DNA of 64,000 nt from Sphingomonadales bacterium EhC05 (GCA_001650955.1 LXYP01000045.1:62001-126000), one strand, 5' to 3'. Shown: positions 37,174 through 45,890, counted from the stretch's first letter. The notes: generated by a model from the letters alone, not told the origin. A program made the numbers and translations.

Positions 37174-38610
37174 ATGACGGACAATAAAATATTGATTGTC
37201 GAGGATATCGCATCTCTATCCATTGCCTATGCAGGGCATTTGGAGACCGCGGGCTTTGCCTGCGTCATCGTCGATAATCTGTCCGACGCCAGCGTCCAGT
37301 TACAAACGGGTAAACATGGATATTCAGCTGTTCTGCTGGATTTGCAATTGCCCGATGGCAATGGCCTGGACTGGTTGCAAAATGAAGCGGAACTGATCGC
37401 CGAAATTCCGGTGATTGTCGCGACATCCGACGGATCCATCAATCGGGCGATCGATGCCATGCGTCTCGGCGCCTATGATTATATTGTGAAGCCCTTGTCG
37501 CCCGCCCGCCTCGTGACCGCCATGCGCGGTGCGGCAGAAGTCAGTCAGCTGACTCAGAAAGTGGCGACGCAAAAATCGCCTGCGATCGCCAAGGTCGATG
37601 CAAGCCGAGCAGGGTTTATCGGCGAGAGCCCGTTGATGAAAAATATCTACGACCAGATCAAGAAAGTTGCACATTCGAAAGCGACCGTCTTTATCACTGG
37701 TGAAAGTGGCACCGGAAAGGAAGTTTGCGCGGATGCCATTCACCGATCCGGTGCGCGATCCAAGAAACCTTTCATTGCGATCAACTGTGGCGCCATTCCC
37801 GAACATCTGTTGGAGTCGGAACTTTTCGGACATTTGAAAGGGTCGTTTACCGGTGCGATTTCTGACCGCGTCGGCGCGGTTCAGGCGGCACATGGCGGCA
37901 CGCTATTTCTCGACGAGATTTGCGAGATGGAATTGAAACTGCAAGTCAAAATGTTGCGGTTTTTGCAAACCGGCACGGTGCAGCGTGTCGGTGCAACACA
38001 GGCAGAGAATGTCGATGTGCGGATTGTCTGCGCGACCAATCGCAATCCGGTGCAGGAAGTTGCAGAAGGACGTTTCCGCGAGGATCTCTATTATCGATTG
38101 GCCGTGGTCCCGATTCAACTCCCGTCGTTGCGTGAACGGGGCAGTGATATCACTCTGCTGGCGAATAGTTTTCTGACCAAATTTGGCAAAGAAGAAGGGA
38201 AAATATTTGCGCCTCTGACGCTCGAACTGTCGCAGAATTTTGAACGTCATAGCTGGCCGGGCAATGTCCGGGAGCTGCAAAATCTGATGCGGCGGGCTAC
38301 CGTGATGTTCAACGGACCGAATCTGGATGCAAGTATCACGGCCGAATTTAGCGACAGCATATCGAGATGGGCGGAGCCGGCAATGTCGCAAAATGCGGTT
38401 CTGACAGATTCCGCTCCCGCCGTTTCCGCGTCGCTGAACATCAGCAATCTTGATGGAATGACGTTGAATCAGATTGAGCAGATCGTCGTCGAACGCGCAG
38501 TGGACAGATGCAATGGCAGTCTCACCAAAGCGGCGAAATCGCTGGGCGTTAGTCCATCGACATTATATCGGAAAAAGGAAAAATGGGATCTGGCGCAAAC
38601 CACCGATTGA
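37174..38610 (+). CDS. Sigma-54-dependent response regulator (NtrC family)
   Basis: From ATG 37174, just after the H-NOX stop with AAGGGATAA as ribosome binding site, the protein has 478 residues; a farther start at 37012 lies inside the H-NOX gene. Residues 5-115 are a receiver domain with acceptor D56 in LLDLQLPDGNG. Residues about 148-385 are the AAA+ domain, with Walker A GESGTGKE near 177, the sigma-54 contact loop GSFTGA at 223-228 in place of the common GAFTGA, and Walker B GGTLFLDEIC. The C-terminal Fis-type helix-turn-helix reads LTKAAKSLGVSPSTLYRKKE. It would drive the sigma-54 promoters found at this locus. The family TIGR02915 of exopolysaccharide-linked regulators (PrsR) is related, but I cannot confirm membership. 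Confidence 0.92.
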   Translation: MTDNKILIVEDIASLSIAYAGHLETAGFACVIVDNLSDASVQLQTGKHGYSAVLLDLQLPDGNGLDWLQNEAELIAEIPVIVATSDGSINRAIDAMRLGAYDYIVKPLSPARLVTAMRGAAEVSQLTQKVATQKSPAIAKVDASRAGFIGESPLMKNIYDQIKKVAHSKATVFITGESGTGKEVCADAIHRSGARSKKPFIAINCGAIPEHLLESELFGHLKGSFTGAISDRVGAVQAAHGGTLFLDEICEMELKLQVKMLRFLQTGTVQRVGATQAENVDVRIVCATNRNPVQEVAEGRFREDLYYRLAVVPIQLPSLRERGSDITLLANSFLTKFGKEEGKIFAPLTLELSQNFERHSWPGNVRELQNLMRRATVMFNGPNLDASITAEFSDSISRWAEPAMSQNAVLTDSAPAVSASLNISNLDGMTLNQIEQIVVERAVDRCNGSLTKAAKSLGVSPSTLYRKKEKWDLAQTTD

Positions 38611-39096
38611 TCGGAACGGAAATGCGCAACTGATATTTTTCATCGCAGGTGATCGTTCATTCGGACGAGCTATATTTTTATTTTTTCCAATGACTTAGTT
38701 GGCGTTCATGCGATCCTCCTGACCGAGGAGGTCCAGCTTTCCTACATCCGCTCACCGCGCGCGATTGCCCCGATCACTTGTCATGGGCCGAGTAGGATGT
38801 AAAAAAGTCACACGATCATTGGCCCGCACGCTGCGCGGCAACTTCGCAACTTTCGCCCGCGACCATGCATGCGATGATGTACCGACCATGTCTCGCAGGG
38901 GACCAGGAATTTATCCGGGCAGAAGATTTGCGCATCGCGGCAAATATGACAGGTCAATCGGCCTCCCCCAAACGTCTGATGATAGCTGAGTTATCTGCTG
39001 TAACAGCGATTCTTCTGCTTTCGCCACTTGCCCTTTGGTGGCTGTCATCCTTATGTGATGACGAAACACAAACACCAACGAATCCGGGAAGTTTAC
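38611..39096. other. Gap between sigma-54 activator and trxB
   Basis: These 486 bases carry no well-supported gene. The best frame runs from ATG 38946 to 39104: 52 residues with one hydrophobic segment (AELSAVTAILLLSPLALWW), overlapping the trxB start by eight bases. It has no strong ribosome binding site, so I leave it uncalled. CCTCC and GGAGG near 38715-38731 form a short hairpin without a T run. Confidence 0.4.
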
Positions 39097-40062
39097 ATGG
39101 CTGAAACATATCGCACAAAAATGCTCATTTTGGGTTCGGGCCCCGCTGGATTGTCAGCGGCAATCTATGGCGCACGGGCCGGACTAGAGCCAATTGTCGT
39201 GCAAGGTCTCCAGCCCGGCGGGCAGTTGACCATCACCACCGATGTCGAAAATTACCCCGGGTTTCGTGATGTTGTGCAAGGGCCCTGGCTGATGGAAGAA
39301 ATGCAGGCCCAGGCCGAGAAAGTCGGCACCCGGACGATTTTCGACACAATCGTCGATGTCGACATATCTCAGCGGCCATTCCGGATGACTGGAGATGGCG
39401 GTGATATTTATGAAGGCGATACGCTGGTTATTGCGACAGGCGCGCAGGCGAAATGGCTCGGCGTTCCGGGAGAAGAAGAGCTCGGTGGGAAGGGCGTTTC
39501 GGCTTGTGCGACCTGCGATGGGTTTTTCTATCGCGGGAAGAAAGTCGTCGTGATCGGCGGCGGCAATACGGCGGTTGAAGAAGCGCTCTATATGACCAAT
39601 CATAGCGATGACGTCACGCTGATTCACCGGCGGGACAGCCTCCGAGCGGAAAAAATCCTGCAGGATCGTTTGTTCGCCAATCCCAAGATTTCAGTGTTGT
39701 GGAACAAGACAGTCGAGCGGTTTGTCAGCGGCGGAGAGCCTGCCGGTCTGGTCGGAGTGGACCTGGTTGATACGGTCACCGGTGAAAAGTCCCACGAGCT
39801 CGCGCATGGCGGTTTTGTGGCAATCGGCCATGCGCCAGCCACCGAGGTATTCAAGGACCATCTCGATCTCATCGACGGCGGCTATATCGAAGTCGAAGCG
39901 GGCACGCCCAAGACCAAAATCCCCGGCCTCTTTGCCTGTGGCGATGTGATGGATCATGTCTATCGCCAAGCCGTCACCGCAGCAGGTACCGGCTGTATGG
40001 CTGCGCTGGATGCGGAGCGGTTTCTTGCCGAAGAGGCGTTCGAGCTAATGGCCGCTGAATGA
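39097..40062 (+). CDS. trxB: Thioredoxin-disulfide reductase
   Basis: From ATG 39097 the protein has 321 residues; an in-frame start at 39028 would add 23 with no family match. It has the FAD motif GSGPAGLSAAIYGARAG, the redox-active CATC-DG (ACATCDGFF near residue 139), the NADPH motif VVIGGGNTAVEEALY and the C-terminal FACGDVMDHVYRQAVTAAG. It transfers electrons from NADPH to thioredoxin in the cytoplasm. It abuts the convergent hydrolase gene without a single base between the stops. It is a housekeeping gene placed between the two exopolysaccharide regions. Confidence 0.95.
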   Translation: MAETYRTKMLILGSGPAGLSAAIYGARAGLEPIVVQGLQPGGQLTITTDVENYPGFRDVVQGPWLMEEMQAQAEKVGTRTIFDTIVDVDISQRPFRMTGDGGDIYEGDTLVIATGAQAKWLGVPGEEELGGKGVSACATCDGFFYRGKKVVVIGGGNTAVEEALYMTNHSDDVTLIHRRDSLRAEKILQDRLFANPKISVLWNKTVERFVSGGEPAGLVGVDLVDTVTGEKSHELAHGGFVAIGHAPATEVFKDHLDLIDGGYIEVEAGTPKTKIPGLFACGDVMDHVYRQAVTAAGTGCMAALDAERFLAEEAFELMAAE

Positions 40063-40884
40063 CTAAGTGGATTTGAGCATTTTGAGGACCTGAGCATATA
40101 GCCACTCGCGAGCTGTCTCATCCGCGAAGCTATGAGACGCGCTGTCGAGAGCGGCAATATCGATCGCGGCGTTTTTCTTCGCCATGTCAAAATCTTTGCT
40201 GTCCCAGGCCGCGAGAAATGCGCGGGCAGTGGTGTCGCGTTCTGCCAATAGAATGGCGGTTGGCTGGTCAATGCTGAGCAAAGCATCGCGAAGTTGCAGG
40301 GACAAAGAGCTGTTTTTTTGTTTCTGAGCTGCTCGTTTCAATCCCGTTAGGAGTTTTTTTAAGTCGATCTGACCTGACAGCAAGTCCAGGATCGTACGCG
40401 GATTTTTGATCCGGTCCCAATAGCGGGCTCTGATTGCCGACGGTGGCGGGCTTGTCGATTCCGATTCAATATCGGGCGCCGCCTCGATGACCCAAGGGTT
40501 GGCGAGAATATAGCGATCGATACCGGTTTTGGGCCCGAAGAGCGCCAGTGCGGTGGCGGCGTCGCAATTGCCGAAGGCGCATATCGTCGAAATTTGCGGG
40601 ACTTGATCCCGGAAAAATGCGGTCGCCGAACTGATATCAGAAAGGCTTTGTGAAAAGCCGAGATTGGTCCCGCTGCTTTCGCCAATTCCCCGGCGATCAT
40701 AGCGTAATACCGGAAATCCATTTTTCGCTAAATCGTCCGCCAATTGCGCCATGCCGCTATGTGCTCCGGAGCGAATTTCATTCCCGCCGCTGACGATCAA
40801 CAGTCCAGTGGAACCGTTGGCGCCATCCAGTGTGACGGCCAGTTGCTCGCCTTCGCAGTCAATGAAATGATGCGTTCGCGTCAT
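40063..40884 (-). CDS. Exosortase A system-associated hydrolase 1 (TIGR03100-like)
   Basis: The 273-residue alpha/beta hydrolase has GLLIVSGGNEIRSGAHSGMA, then FPVLRYDRRGIGESSG, typical of the exosortase A-linked hydrolase 1 family. The usual nucleophile elbow is ICAFGNCDAATA, where the expected G-x-S-x-G is replaced by G-N-C-D-A, so cysteine would be the nucleophile. It is cytoplasmic. It overlaps the hydrolase 2 gene by four bases (ATGA), and the ACP gene is also coupled. Its reaction is unknown; release of an acyl or aminoacyl group from the carrier protein is a plausible inference. It is the last gene of the minus-strand block of the XrtA locus. Confidence 0.82.
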   Translation of the reverse strand: MTRTHHFIDCEGEQLAVTLDGANGSTGLLIVSGGNEIRSGAHSGMAQLADDLAKNGFPVLRYDRRGIGESSGTNLGFSQSLSDISSATAFFRDQVPQISTICAFGNCDAATALALFGPKTGIDRYILANPWVIEAAPDIESESTSPPPSAIRARYWDRIKNPRTILDLLSGQIDLKKLLTGLKRAAQKQKNSSLSLQLRDALLSIDQPTAILLAERDTTARAFLAAWDSKDFDMAKKNAAIDIAALDSASHSFADETAREWLYAQVLKMLKST

Positions 40885-41588
40885 TGACCAATCCAGTCAG
40901 CCAGGTCTTTTGCGATGGCTTTGGATAGGCTGATGTCCGAGTCCGGTTCCGCGCGCAGCCACAATGCGGAGCCTTCAAGACCAATGTCGCAGGGCTTGCT
41001 ATCGGTTAACAGCCGGGCCACCCGCTGATTCTGCAATTCGGGCGGGTGAGCGGATTGCAGCTCGGAAAATAGAGTCGGGTTGATCTGGTTTCCTGCCAAT
41101 TCGACGGGTTTCGTCTTTGCCAGTTCTTCCAGTTCCGAGACTTTGGTGATGACCCCCGATTCTTTGTCGGAGGCAATGCGGGTGCGCATCATCGTTCGCA
41201 ACAATGTTCGGCCTTTTATCGGGGAAAACTGCCAGTGATCGGCGGCAGGCAGTAAATCAACGGCCAGGATACCACCGCGAAAAGAGGCGATATGGTTGGT
41301 TTCCATGTGGTCAGCGCATGATTGGACCGATTCTTGCCAAAGAGATAGGGATGCTTGATCTCGCGGCAGCATGCTTTCGTTGGTCCCGGGCAAATCCATC
41401 AGACATGTCGATATTTCCCAATTGGCCAATGATCGCATCACATCGATCAACATGCGCCGCATCCGGTTCATTTCGTCGAACAGGGGAGGAACTATCAATA
41501 TTTTCGGACGACTGGGTTTTCCGGCCAGCAGGCACAATTCATGAAATTCTCCAATCGGGTAACTGGAAAATTCAATCGAAGAATTCAC
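40881..41588 (-). CDS. Exosortase A system-associated hydrolase 2 (TIGR03101-like)
   Basis: The protein has 235 residues with an alpha/beta hydrolase look. ILIVPPLFDEMNRMRRMLID corresponds to the PPF-x-EEMN-x-x-RR signature I associate with this family, and CLMDLPGTNES to the DL-G-x-GDS block. The nucleophile region is ASFRGGILA, in which no serine stands in the usual G-x-S-x-G centre. That may mean a changed or lost catalytic residue. Stop and start codons overlap with its neighbours on both sides, showing tight coupling with the ACP and hydrolase 1. Confidence 0.8.
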   Translation of the reverse strand: MNSSIEFSSYPIGEFHELCLLAGKPSRPKILIVPPLFDEMNRMRRMLIDVMRSLANWEISTCLMDLPGTNESMLPRDQASLSLWQESVQSCADHMETNHIASFRGGILAVDLLPAADHWQFSPIKGRTLLRTMMRTRIASDKESGVITKVSELEELAKTKPVELAGNQINPTLFSELQSAHPPELQNQRVARLLTDSKPCDIGLEGSALWLRAEPDSDISLSKAIAKDLADWIGQ

Positions 41589-41857
41589 TCAGCCACTTTC
41601 ATTTCTGCAAAAGCAACCAAATTGCCGAATGTATCGAATAATTCTCCATCGACCTCATCATCGTCGATCATGATGTCTAGACGGTCTTCCAATTCGGTTA
41701 GAAGGCCAGCCACTGCCATGCTGTCGAGTTCAGGTAGAGCGCCAAAAAGCTCTGTCTCCGACGTAAACTCGTCGACTTGTTCTTGGCTTAGACCCAAAAT
41801 GTCCTTCATAACTGCGCGCACAGCGGCGTCTGGAGTCAAATCGACTTCATTCTGCAT
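41585..41857 (-). CDS. Acyl carrier protein, exosortase A locus
   Basis: The 90-residue acidic protein has the carrier-protein helix pattern and the phosphopantetheine site PELDSMAVAGLL, with the modified serine at about residue 46. It is distinct from a housekeeping AcpP (the usual DSLD is DSMA here). It would carry the product of the acyl-CoA ligase and decarboxylase encoded nearby, or a fatty acyl group, for a tailoring step tied to the XrtA system. It overlaps the hydrolase 2 gene by four bases. The acyltransferase-like gene lies 34 bases upstream on the same strand. Confidence 0.87.
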   Translation of the reverse strand: MQNEVDLTPDAAVRAVMKDILGLSQEQVDEFTSETELFGALPELDSMAVAGLLTELEDRLDIMIDDDEVDGELFDTFGNLVAFAEMKVAE

Positions 41858-41891
41858 CTAAATATCCCGAATCCCAGTTTACGGCGCTTCC

Positions 41892-42920
41892 CTAATCGGA
41901 ACGAGGCCCGCCGACAAGACCTGAGGCATAGTGCCGCAAAATTGGTAGCCATGCCAATGGGTGGTTGGGCCAATATAATTCTAGTCGATAGCGTTCTCGC
42001 ACGTCTTCCATCCATTCGCGCTTATACGGGTCATTTCCGGTACCAAAATCGATCATATCTACGTGATCCACGTCGATAACATGCTGGAACATCGCAACAG
42101 ACAATAATGTGCCGGGAGAGGATTTTGTTGCATGTTCGACATGGGCAAGTTTGTGAATCAGCGCTTCACCATTTTCAACTGTCCAGAATTGGGCCGCCAC
42201 CGGTTCGCCATCGATATAGGCCAGCCCGAGCCGCATGCAGCCAGCGAGCGCCTCTCGCTGCGCCACATGCCGCAAAAACTCGGGATTTCCTTCTTCTGGT
42301 TTCCAACTACGTTGGTAGACAGAATTATAGTCATTCCAGTCGTCTTCCGAAAATTCCTTCTCGATCCGCACCGAAACCAGGTTTTTCTTGGCTTTGCGCC
42401 TGACTGTATTGCGTAACTGCCCTGGGCGATCGCCCCAATATTGGTCGAATGTTCGGCCTTTGACGTTAAGAATATGATTGTCGTCAACCTTAGATCTAAA
42501 GACGACCCAGCCTGCCTGTTCAAAAGCCCGCTCAGTCAAATTTGCGCTGGCATCCTCGTCGGGCATGGGAGTGATCTCGATAGAATGGGCGTATTTGCTC
42601 AGTTTTTTTGCCAATCTGGCAAGCAACGCCAATTTGGTTACTTCATCATAGTCTCCGGAGAATATTGGTCGATAAGTAAAATTATACCAGTTCGCGAGAG
42701 CCGAATATCGGCCTAAGCCATTTTTGACCAAGAAGATCCAGGCGCTGGTGTCGCCGTCTTCGCAGTGCACGATCAAGGGTTCCCGGTTAGGAAGGCAAAA
42801 TTGATGCAAACCCTTGATCCACTCCAGCCGATCAAAGAGTGACTTCTGAACGGATCTTCCCAGCTTTTCACCTGCAGCGGCTTGCACCGACTGAAAATTA
42901 TTATGATATTCACTGTTCAT
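41892..42920 (-). CDS. GNAT/FemAB-like acyltransferase, exosortase A locus
   Basis: From ATG 42920 the protein has 342 residues. Two GNAT-like halves are suggested; the C-terminal half contains RNTVRRKAKKN, then CMRLGLAYIDGEPVAAQFW and IDFGTGNDPYKREWMEDV, which resemble the BioF2-like/FemAB-type acetyltransferase fold. It could move an acyl or aminoacyl group from the adjacent carrier protein. Starts at 42980 and 43022 are also in frame but would overlap the divergent ligase gene that begins at 42973; none of the three has a clear ribosome binding site, so the start is uncertain. Confidence 0.75.
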   Translation of the reverse strand: MNSEYHNNFQSVQAAAGEKLGRSVQKSLFDRLEWIKGLHQFCLPNREPLIVHCEDGDTSAWIFLVKNGLGRYSALANWYNFTYRPIFSGDYDEVTKLALLARLAKKLSKYAHSIEITPMPDEDASANLTERAFEQAGWVVFRSKVDDNHILNVKGRTFDQYWGDRPGQLRNTVRRKAKKNLVSVRIEKEFSEDDWNDYNSVYQRSWKPEEGNPEFLRHVAQREALAGCMRLGLAYIDGEPVAAQFWTVENGEALIHKLAHVEHATKSSPGTLLSVAMFQHVIDVDHVDMIDFGTGNDPYKREWMEDVRERYRLELYWPNHPLAWLPILRHYASGLVGGPRSD

Positions 42921-42972
42921 GGTTAATGTCGTGTCTAACACAAATTCACTCTTGTTATCATAGGTCGTCAAT

Positions 42973-44517
42973 TTGAACATCGAAGCCCAAAATGCTGCTT
43001 TTCCTCTAGACCATCTCGCCATCGGAGAGCATCCGGAAGCGACAGCACTCGTGACTCGAAAAGCGACTCTTAGCTATAAGATGTTAAATCATCGTGTCGG
43101 CTTGCTGGGGCGTTGGTTTCAGAATCAAGGTCTGGAACCAGGAGATCGCATTGCAATATGGCTACCGAAAACCGAAATAGCCTGCATCGCACCTTTGGCA
43201 GCGGCTCGTGCCGGATTAATTTTTGTACCGATAAATCCAGCCTTGAAGCCCGGACAAGTGCAATATGTTGTCTCAGATAGCGGAGCGAGGCTATTGGTAA
43301 CCAACGGGCCACGGTTGAAGTCGCTTGATGGACTATTGATAGATAATGACTGCACTGTTGTTGATGAAACCGCCGTCAATGACGCTTTGGATGCGATTCC
43401 CAATGCGATGGCTCCTAGCGATCAGATCACCAATCTCGATGATTTGGTAGAAATTTTATACACCAGTGGATCTACGGGCCAACCGAAGGGCGTGATGCTG
43501 AGTCATGCAAATCTGAGTCTGGGAGCGGTCAGTGTTGCCCGCTATTTGCGACTCACGCCGCACGATCGAACGCTCTGTGTATTGCCACTCAGCTTTGACT
43601 ATGGACAAAATCAACTGCTGTCCACTTGGGTTGCGGGTGGCTGCGCCGTGCCGCTTGATTACCTGACGCCGCGCGATGTGACGAAGGCTTGTGCTAGAGA
43701 AAAGATCACCACATTGGCAGCTGTACCGCCGCTATGGGTACAACTTGTCGAGCAGGAGTGGCCGGAAGAATCGCTCAAATCCCTAAAACGCCTGACAAAT
43801 AGCGGTGGTGCATTGACGTCACATCTTGTCAAACAGCTTCGACAGATTTTCAAACAGAAAACTGACATTTACGCGATGTACGGATTAACCGAGGCATTTC
43901 GTTCGACCTATCTGGAGCCTCAGCTGATCGATGACAATCCCACCAGCATGGGGACTGCCATACCTTTTGCGGAAATCATGGTCGTAGACCAAAATGGAGC
44001 CGCCGCTCAGCTTCATCAAGAAGGCGAGTTGGTTCATTGCGGCCCTCTGGTTGCCAAAGGATATTGGCAAGACCAATCACGAACAGCTGAACGGTTTAAG
44101 CCGGCGCCCAATTCATCAAAATATGGCGGAACGGCGGTCTGGTCAGGTGATACAGTTCGGCGTGAAGCGAACGGATTGCTCTATTTCGTCGGCCGAGATG
44201 ATGCGATGATCAAGAGTTCGGGAAATCGGATCAGTCCTACTGAAATTGAGGCTGTGGCCGTCGGGTCGGGATTGATTGCCGAAGCCGTCGCCCTCGGAGT
44301 GGCCGATGATCGCCTCGGGCAGGCGATCTGGCTTTACGTTCGAGCGAATGACGTTGATTCTGACGAAGATGAGCTAGCTGCCGAGTTGAGGCGCTATCTA
44401 AAGCAGAATTTACCGAATTTTATGCATCCTCAAGATATTATTACTCTCAAAGCATTTCCAAAAAATCCTAACGGAAAGCTGGACCGCAACTTACTCATGC
44501 AGATGGATAGGGAATGA
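42973..44517 (+). CDS. Acyl-CoA ligase (AMP-forming), exosortase A-associated (TIGR03098-like)
   Basis: The protein has 514 residues. It has the A3 loop LYTSGSTGQPKGVMLSH near residue 160, YGLTEAFRSTYLEP (A5), WSGDTVRREANGLLYFVGR (A7), then DDAMIKSSGNRISPTEIE and NPNGKLDRN with the catalytic lysine. The start is TTG at 42973, preceded by TAGGT; this gives the expected distance to the first conserved block, and no suitable ATG exists. It activates a carboxylic or amino acid. It overlaps the decarboxylase gene by four bases (ATGA) and is divergent from the acyltransferase/ACP block, which points to loading of the ACP. Confidence 0.9.
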   Translation: MNIEAQNAAFPLDHLAIGEHPEATALVTRKATLSYKMLNHRVGLLGRWFQNQGLEPGDRIAIWLPKTEIACIAPLAAARAGLIFVPINPALKPGQVQYVVSDSGARLLVTNGPRLKSLDGLLIDNDCTVVDETAVNDALDAIPNAMAPSDQITNLDDLVEILYTSGSTGQPKGVMLSHANLSLGAVSVARYLRLTPHDRTLCVLPLSFDYGQNQLLSTWVAGGCAVPLDYLTPRDVTKACAREKITTLAAVPPLWVQLVEQEWPEESLKSLKRLTNSGGALTSHLVKQLRQIFKQKTDIYAMYGLTEAFRSTYLEPQLIDDNPTSMGTAIPFAEIMVVDQNGAAAQLHQEGELVHCGPLVAKGYWQDQSRTAERFKPAPNSSKYGGTAVWSGDTVRREANGLLYFVGRDDAMIKSSGNRISPTEIEAVAVGSGLIAEAVALGVADDRLGQAIWLYVRANDVDSDEDELAAELRRYLKQNLPNFMHPQDIITLKAFPKNPNGKLDRNLLMQMDRE

Positions 44518-45749
44518 CAAAAGTAAAACCAGTGGGGCCAATCCCGATAGGTTATGAGGCTTTGGATGGAGAGCTATCCATTGGCGGATTCAAAGCGAGT
44601 ATTCTTGTCGCTCAACACGGATCGCCGCTGTTTGTTTACTCGCAGAGCCACCTCAATCGGCGGATGGATAAATTGCGTGCGGCTATGCCCCGCGAATTGG
44701 ACATTCACTATGCCATGAAAGCTAACCCGTTCGAGCCGTTACTCAGTCATATGATCGGCCTGGTTGACGGAATCGACATTGCATCAGGTGGGGAATTGGC
44801 AATTGCTCTCCAAGCCGGCGCATCAGCAGAGAAAATCAGCTTTGCGGGGCCGGGCAAGCGTGATCAGGAATTGAAACTGGCAATCGACGCAGGGGTGACG
44901 ATCAACATCGAATCTCCGACCGAGTGTGATCGCGCGCTGTTTATCGGGGCAGCTGCGAAGACGCGTCCCAAATTTGCAGTTCGCGTAAATCCAGATTTTG
45001 ATCTCAAAGGGTCTGGAATGAAAATGGGTGGCGGTGCGAAGCCTTTCGGGATGGATATCGAACTCGTGGCGCCAACTGTCAAAAGAATCATGGCGGCAAA
45101 TGCGGAGTGGCATGGCTTTCACATTTTTGCCGGATCGCAGGCGCTTGAAGCCGACTCAATCATTGAAACGCAAGCGCATACATTGGATCTGGCGTTTCGC
45201 CTTTCTTCGGAAATCGGACAGCCACCCAATCATGTAAATCTTGGCGGTGGCTTTGGCATTCCGTATTTTCCGAATGACGAGGCCGTTGACATCGAGAAAG
45301 TGGGGGCGGCGCTCAAGGCGCAGTTTTCCAAACTTCCCAAGATAATGAGCCAGACTCAATTCGCGATAGAATTGGGTCGCTATCTTGTCGGAGAAGCTGG
45401 CGTTTACCTGACCCAAATTGTTGATCGCAAAGAAAGCCAAGGACAGACATTTCTCGTGACCGATGGCGGATTACATCATCAATTGGCGGCAAGTGGCAAT
45501 TTCGGAACGGTTATCAGACGCAACTATCCTGCCGCCATTGCAAGCCATTATACTGCAGAAGCGACCGAAACAGTGTCGATTGTCGGTTGTCTATGCACGC
45601 CATTGGATCGCTTGAGCGACCAAGCTGCAATGCCAAAAGCGAATGTCGGAGACATTGTCGCGATCTTCTGTGCCGGTGCTTATGGCGCGACCGCAAGCCC
45701 GGCAAATTTTCTTGGGCAGGGGCCGGCAAAGGAAATATTTGTTGAATGA
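44514..45749 (+). CDS. PLP-dependent decarboxylase, exosortase A-associated (TIGR03099-like)
   Basis: The protein has 411 residues and the alanine-racemase-like fold III of diaminopimelate/ornithine decarboxylases. The PLP lysine lies in IHYAMKANPFEPLL near residue 70, ISFAGPGKRDQEL and VRVNPDF follow, GGGFGIPY is the phosphate loop, and FCAGAYGATASPANFLG closes the protein. It would decarboxylate an amino acid or carrier-bound amino acyl group. The four-base overlap with the ligase gene shows coexpression. Together with the ACP, ligase, acyltransferase and hydrolases it forms a small biosynthetic module of unknown product that is regularly found with XrtA. Confidence 0.9.
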   Translation: MTKVKPVGPIPIGYEALDGELSIGGFKASILVAQHGSPLFVYSQSHLNRRMDKLRAAMPRELDIHYAMKANPFEPLLSHMIGLVDGIDIASGGELAIALQAGASAEKISFAGPGKRDQELKLAIDAGVTINIESPTECDRALFIGAAAKTRPKFAVRVNPDFDLKGSGMKMGGGAKPFGMDIELVAPTVKRIMAANAEWHGFHIFAGSQALEADSIIETQAHTLDLAFRLSSEIGQPPNHVNLGGGFGIPYFPNDEAVDIEKVGAALKAQFSKLPKIMSQTQFAIELGRYLVGEAGVYLTQIVDRKESQGQTFLVTDGGLHHQLAASGNFGTVIRRNYPAAIASHYTAEATETVSIVGCLCTPLDRLSDQAAMPKANVGDIVAIFCAGAYGATASPANFLGQGPAKEIFVE

Positions 45750-45790
45750 TTTCAAAGCTGTTCTTTGCAGTCACATTTGAAATTTGTTAA

Positions 45791-45803
45791 CCTGAAGTTC
45801 AGG
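45791..45803. promoter_or_regulatory. Perfect palindrome upstream of the XrtA operon
   Basis: CCTGAAGTTCAGG is a perfect inverted repeat with a one-base centre. It lies 118 bases before the export gene start, in the likely promoter region, and may bind a regulator. It is distinct from the TTGCA-N3-TGCAA sites of the first locus. Confidence 0.4.
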
Positions 45804-45856
45804 TAATCCTAACGCTATATTCACTATTTTCCAGCATAGCCATCTCGTGACTTTGC

Positions 45857-45890
45857 GTGATCTCCCGTTTCCCATGCGGAAACGGGTCAC
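45857..45890 (+). promoter_or_regulatory. Leader hairpin upstream of the XrtA operon
   Basis: CCCGTTTCC at 45864-45872 and GGAAACGGG at 45878-45886 pair perfectly around a five-base loop, and GTGA/TCAC add four further pairs past a three-base bulge. No T run follows, so it is not a plain terminator. It lies 31 bases before the first ATG and could be an mRNA leader element or a protein site. Confidence 0.5.

Noticed and set aside
38946-39104. 52-codon frame with one membrane segment overlapping the trxB start
   Set aside because: The hydrophobic stretch is suggestive, but start signals are poor and eight bases overlap trxB out of frame; left as a note in the gap entry.
45749-45783. ATTTCAAA / TTTGAAAT inverted arms after the decarboxylase gene as a terminator
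   Set aside because: The arms are A/T-rich with a 19-base loop and no T run, so the structure would be weak.
45802-45815. GG-N10-GC spacing upstream of the XrtA operon as a sigma-54 promoter
   Set aside because: Only the two invariant dinucleotides match; the TGGC and TTGC contexts are absent, and it overlaps the palindrome at 45791-45803.
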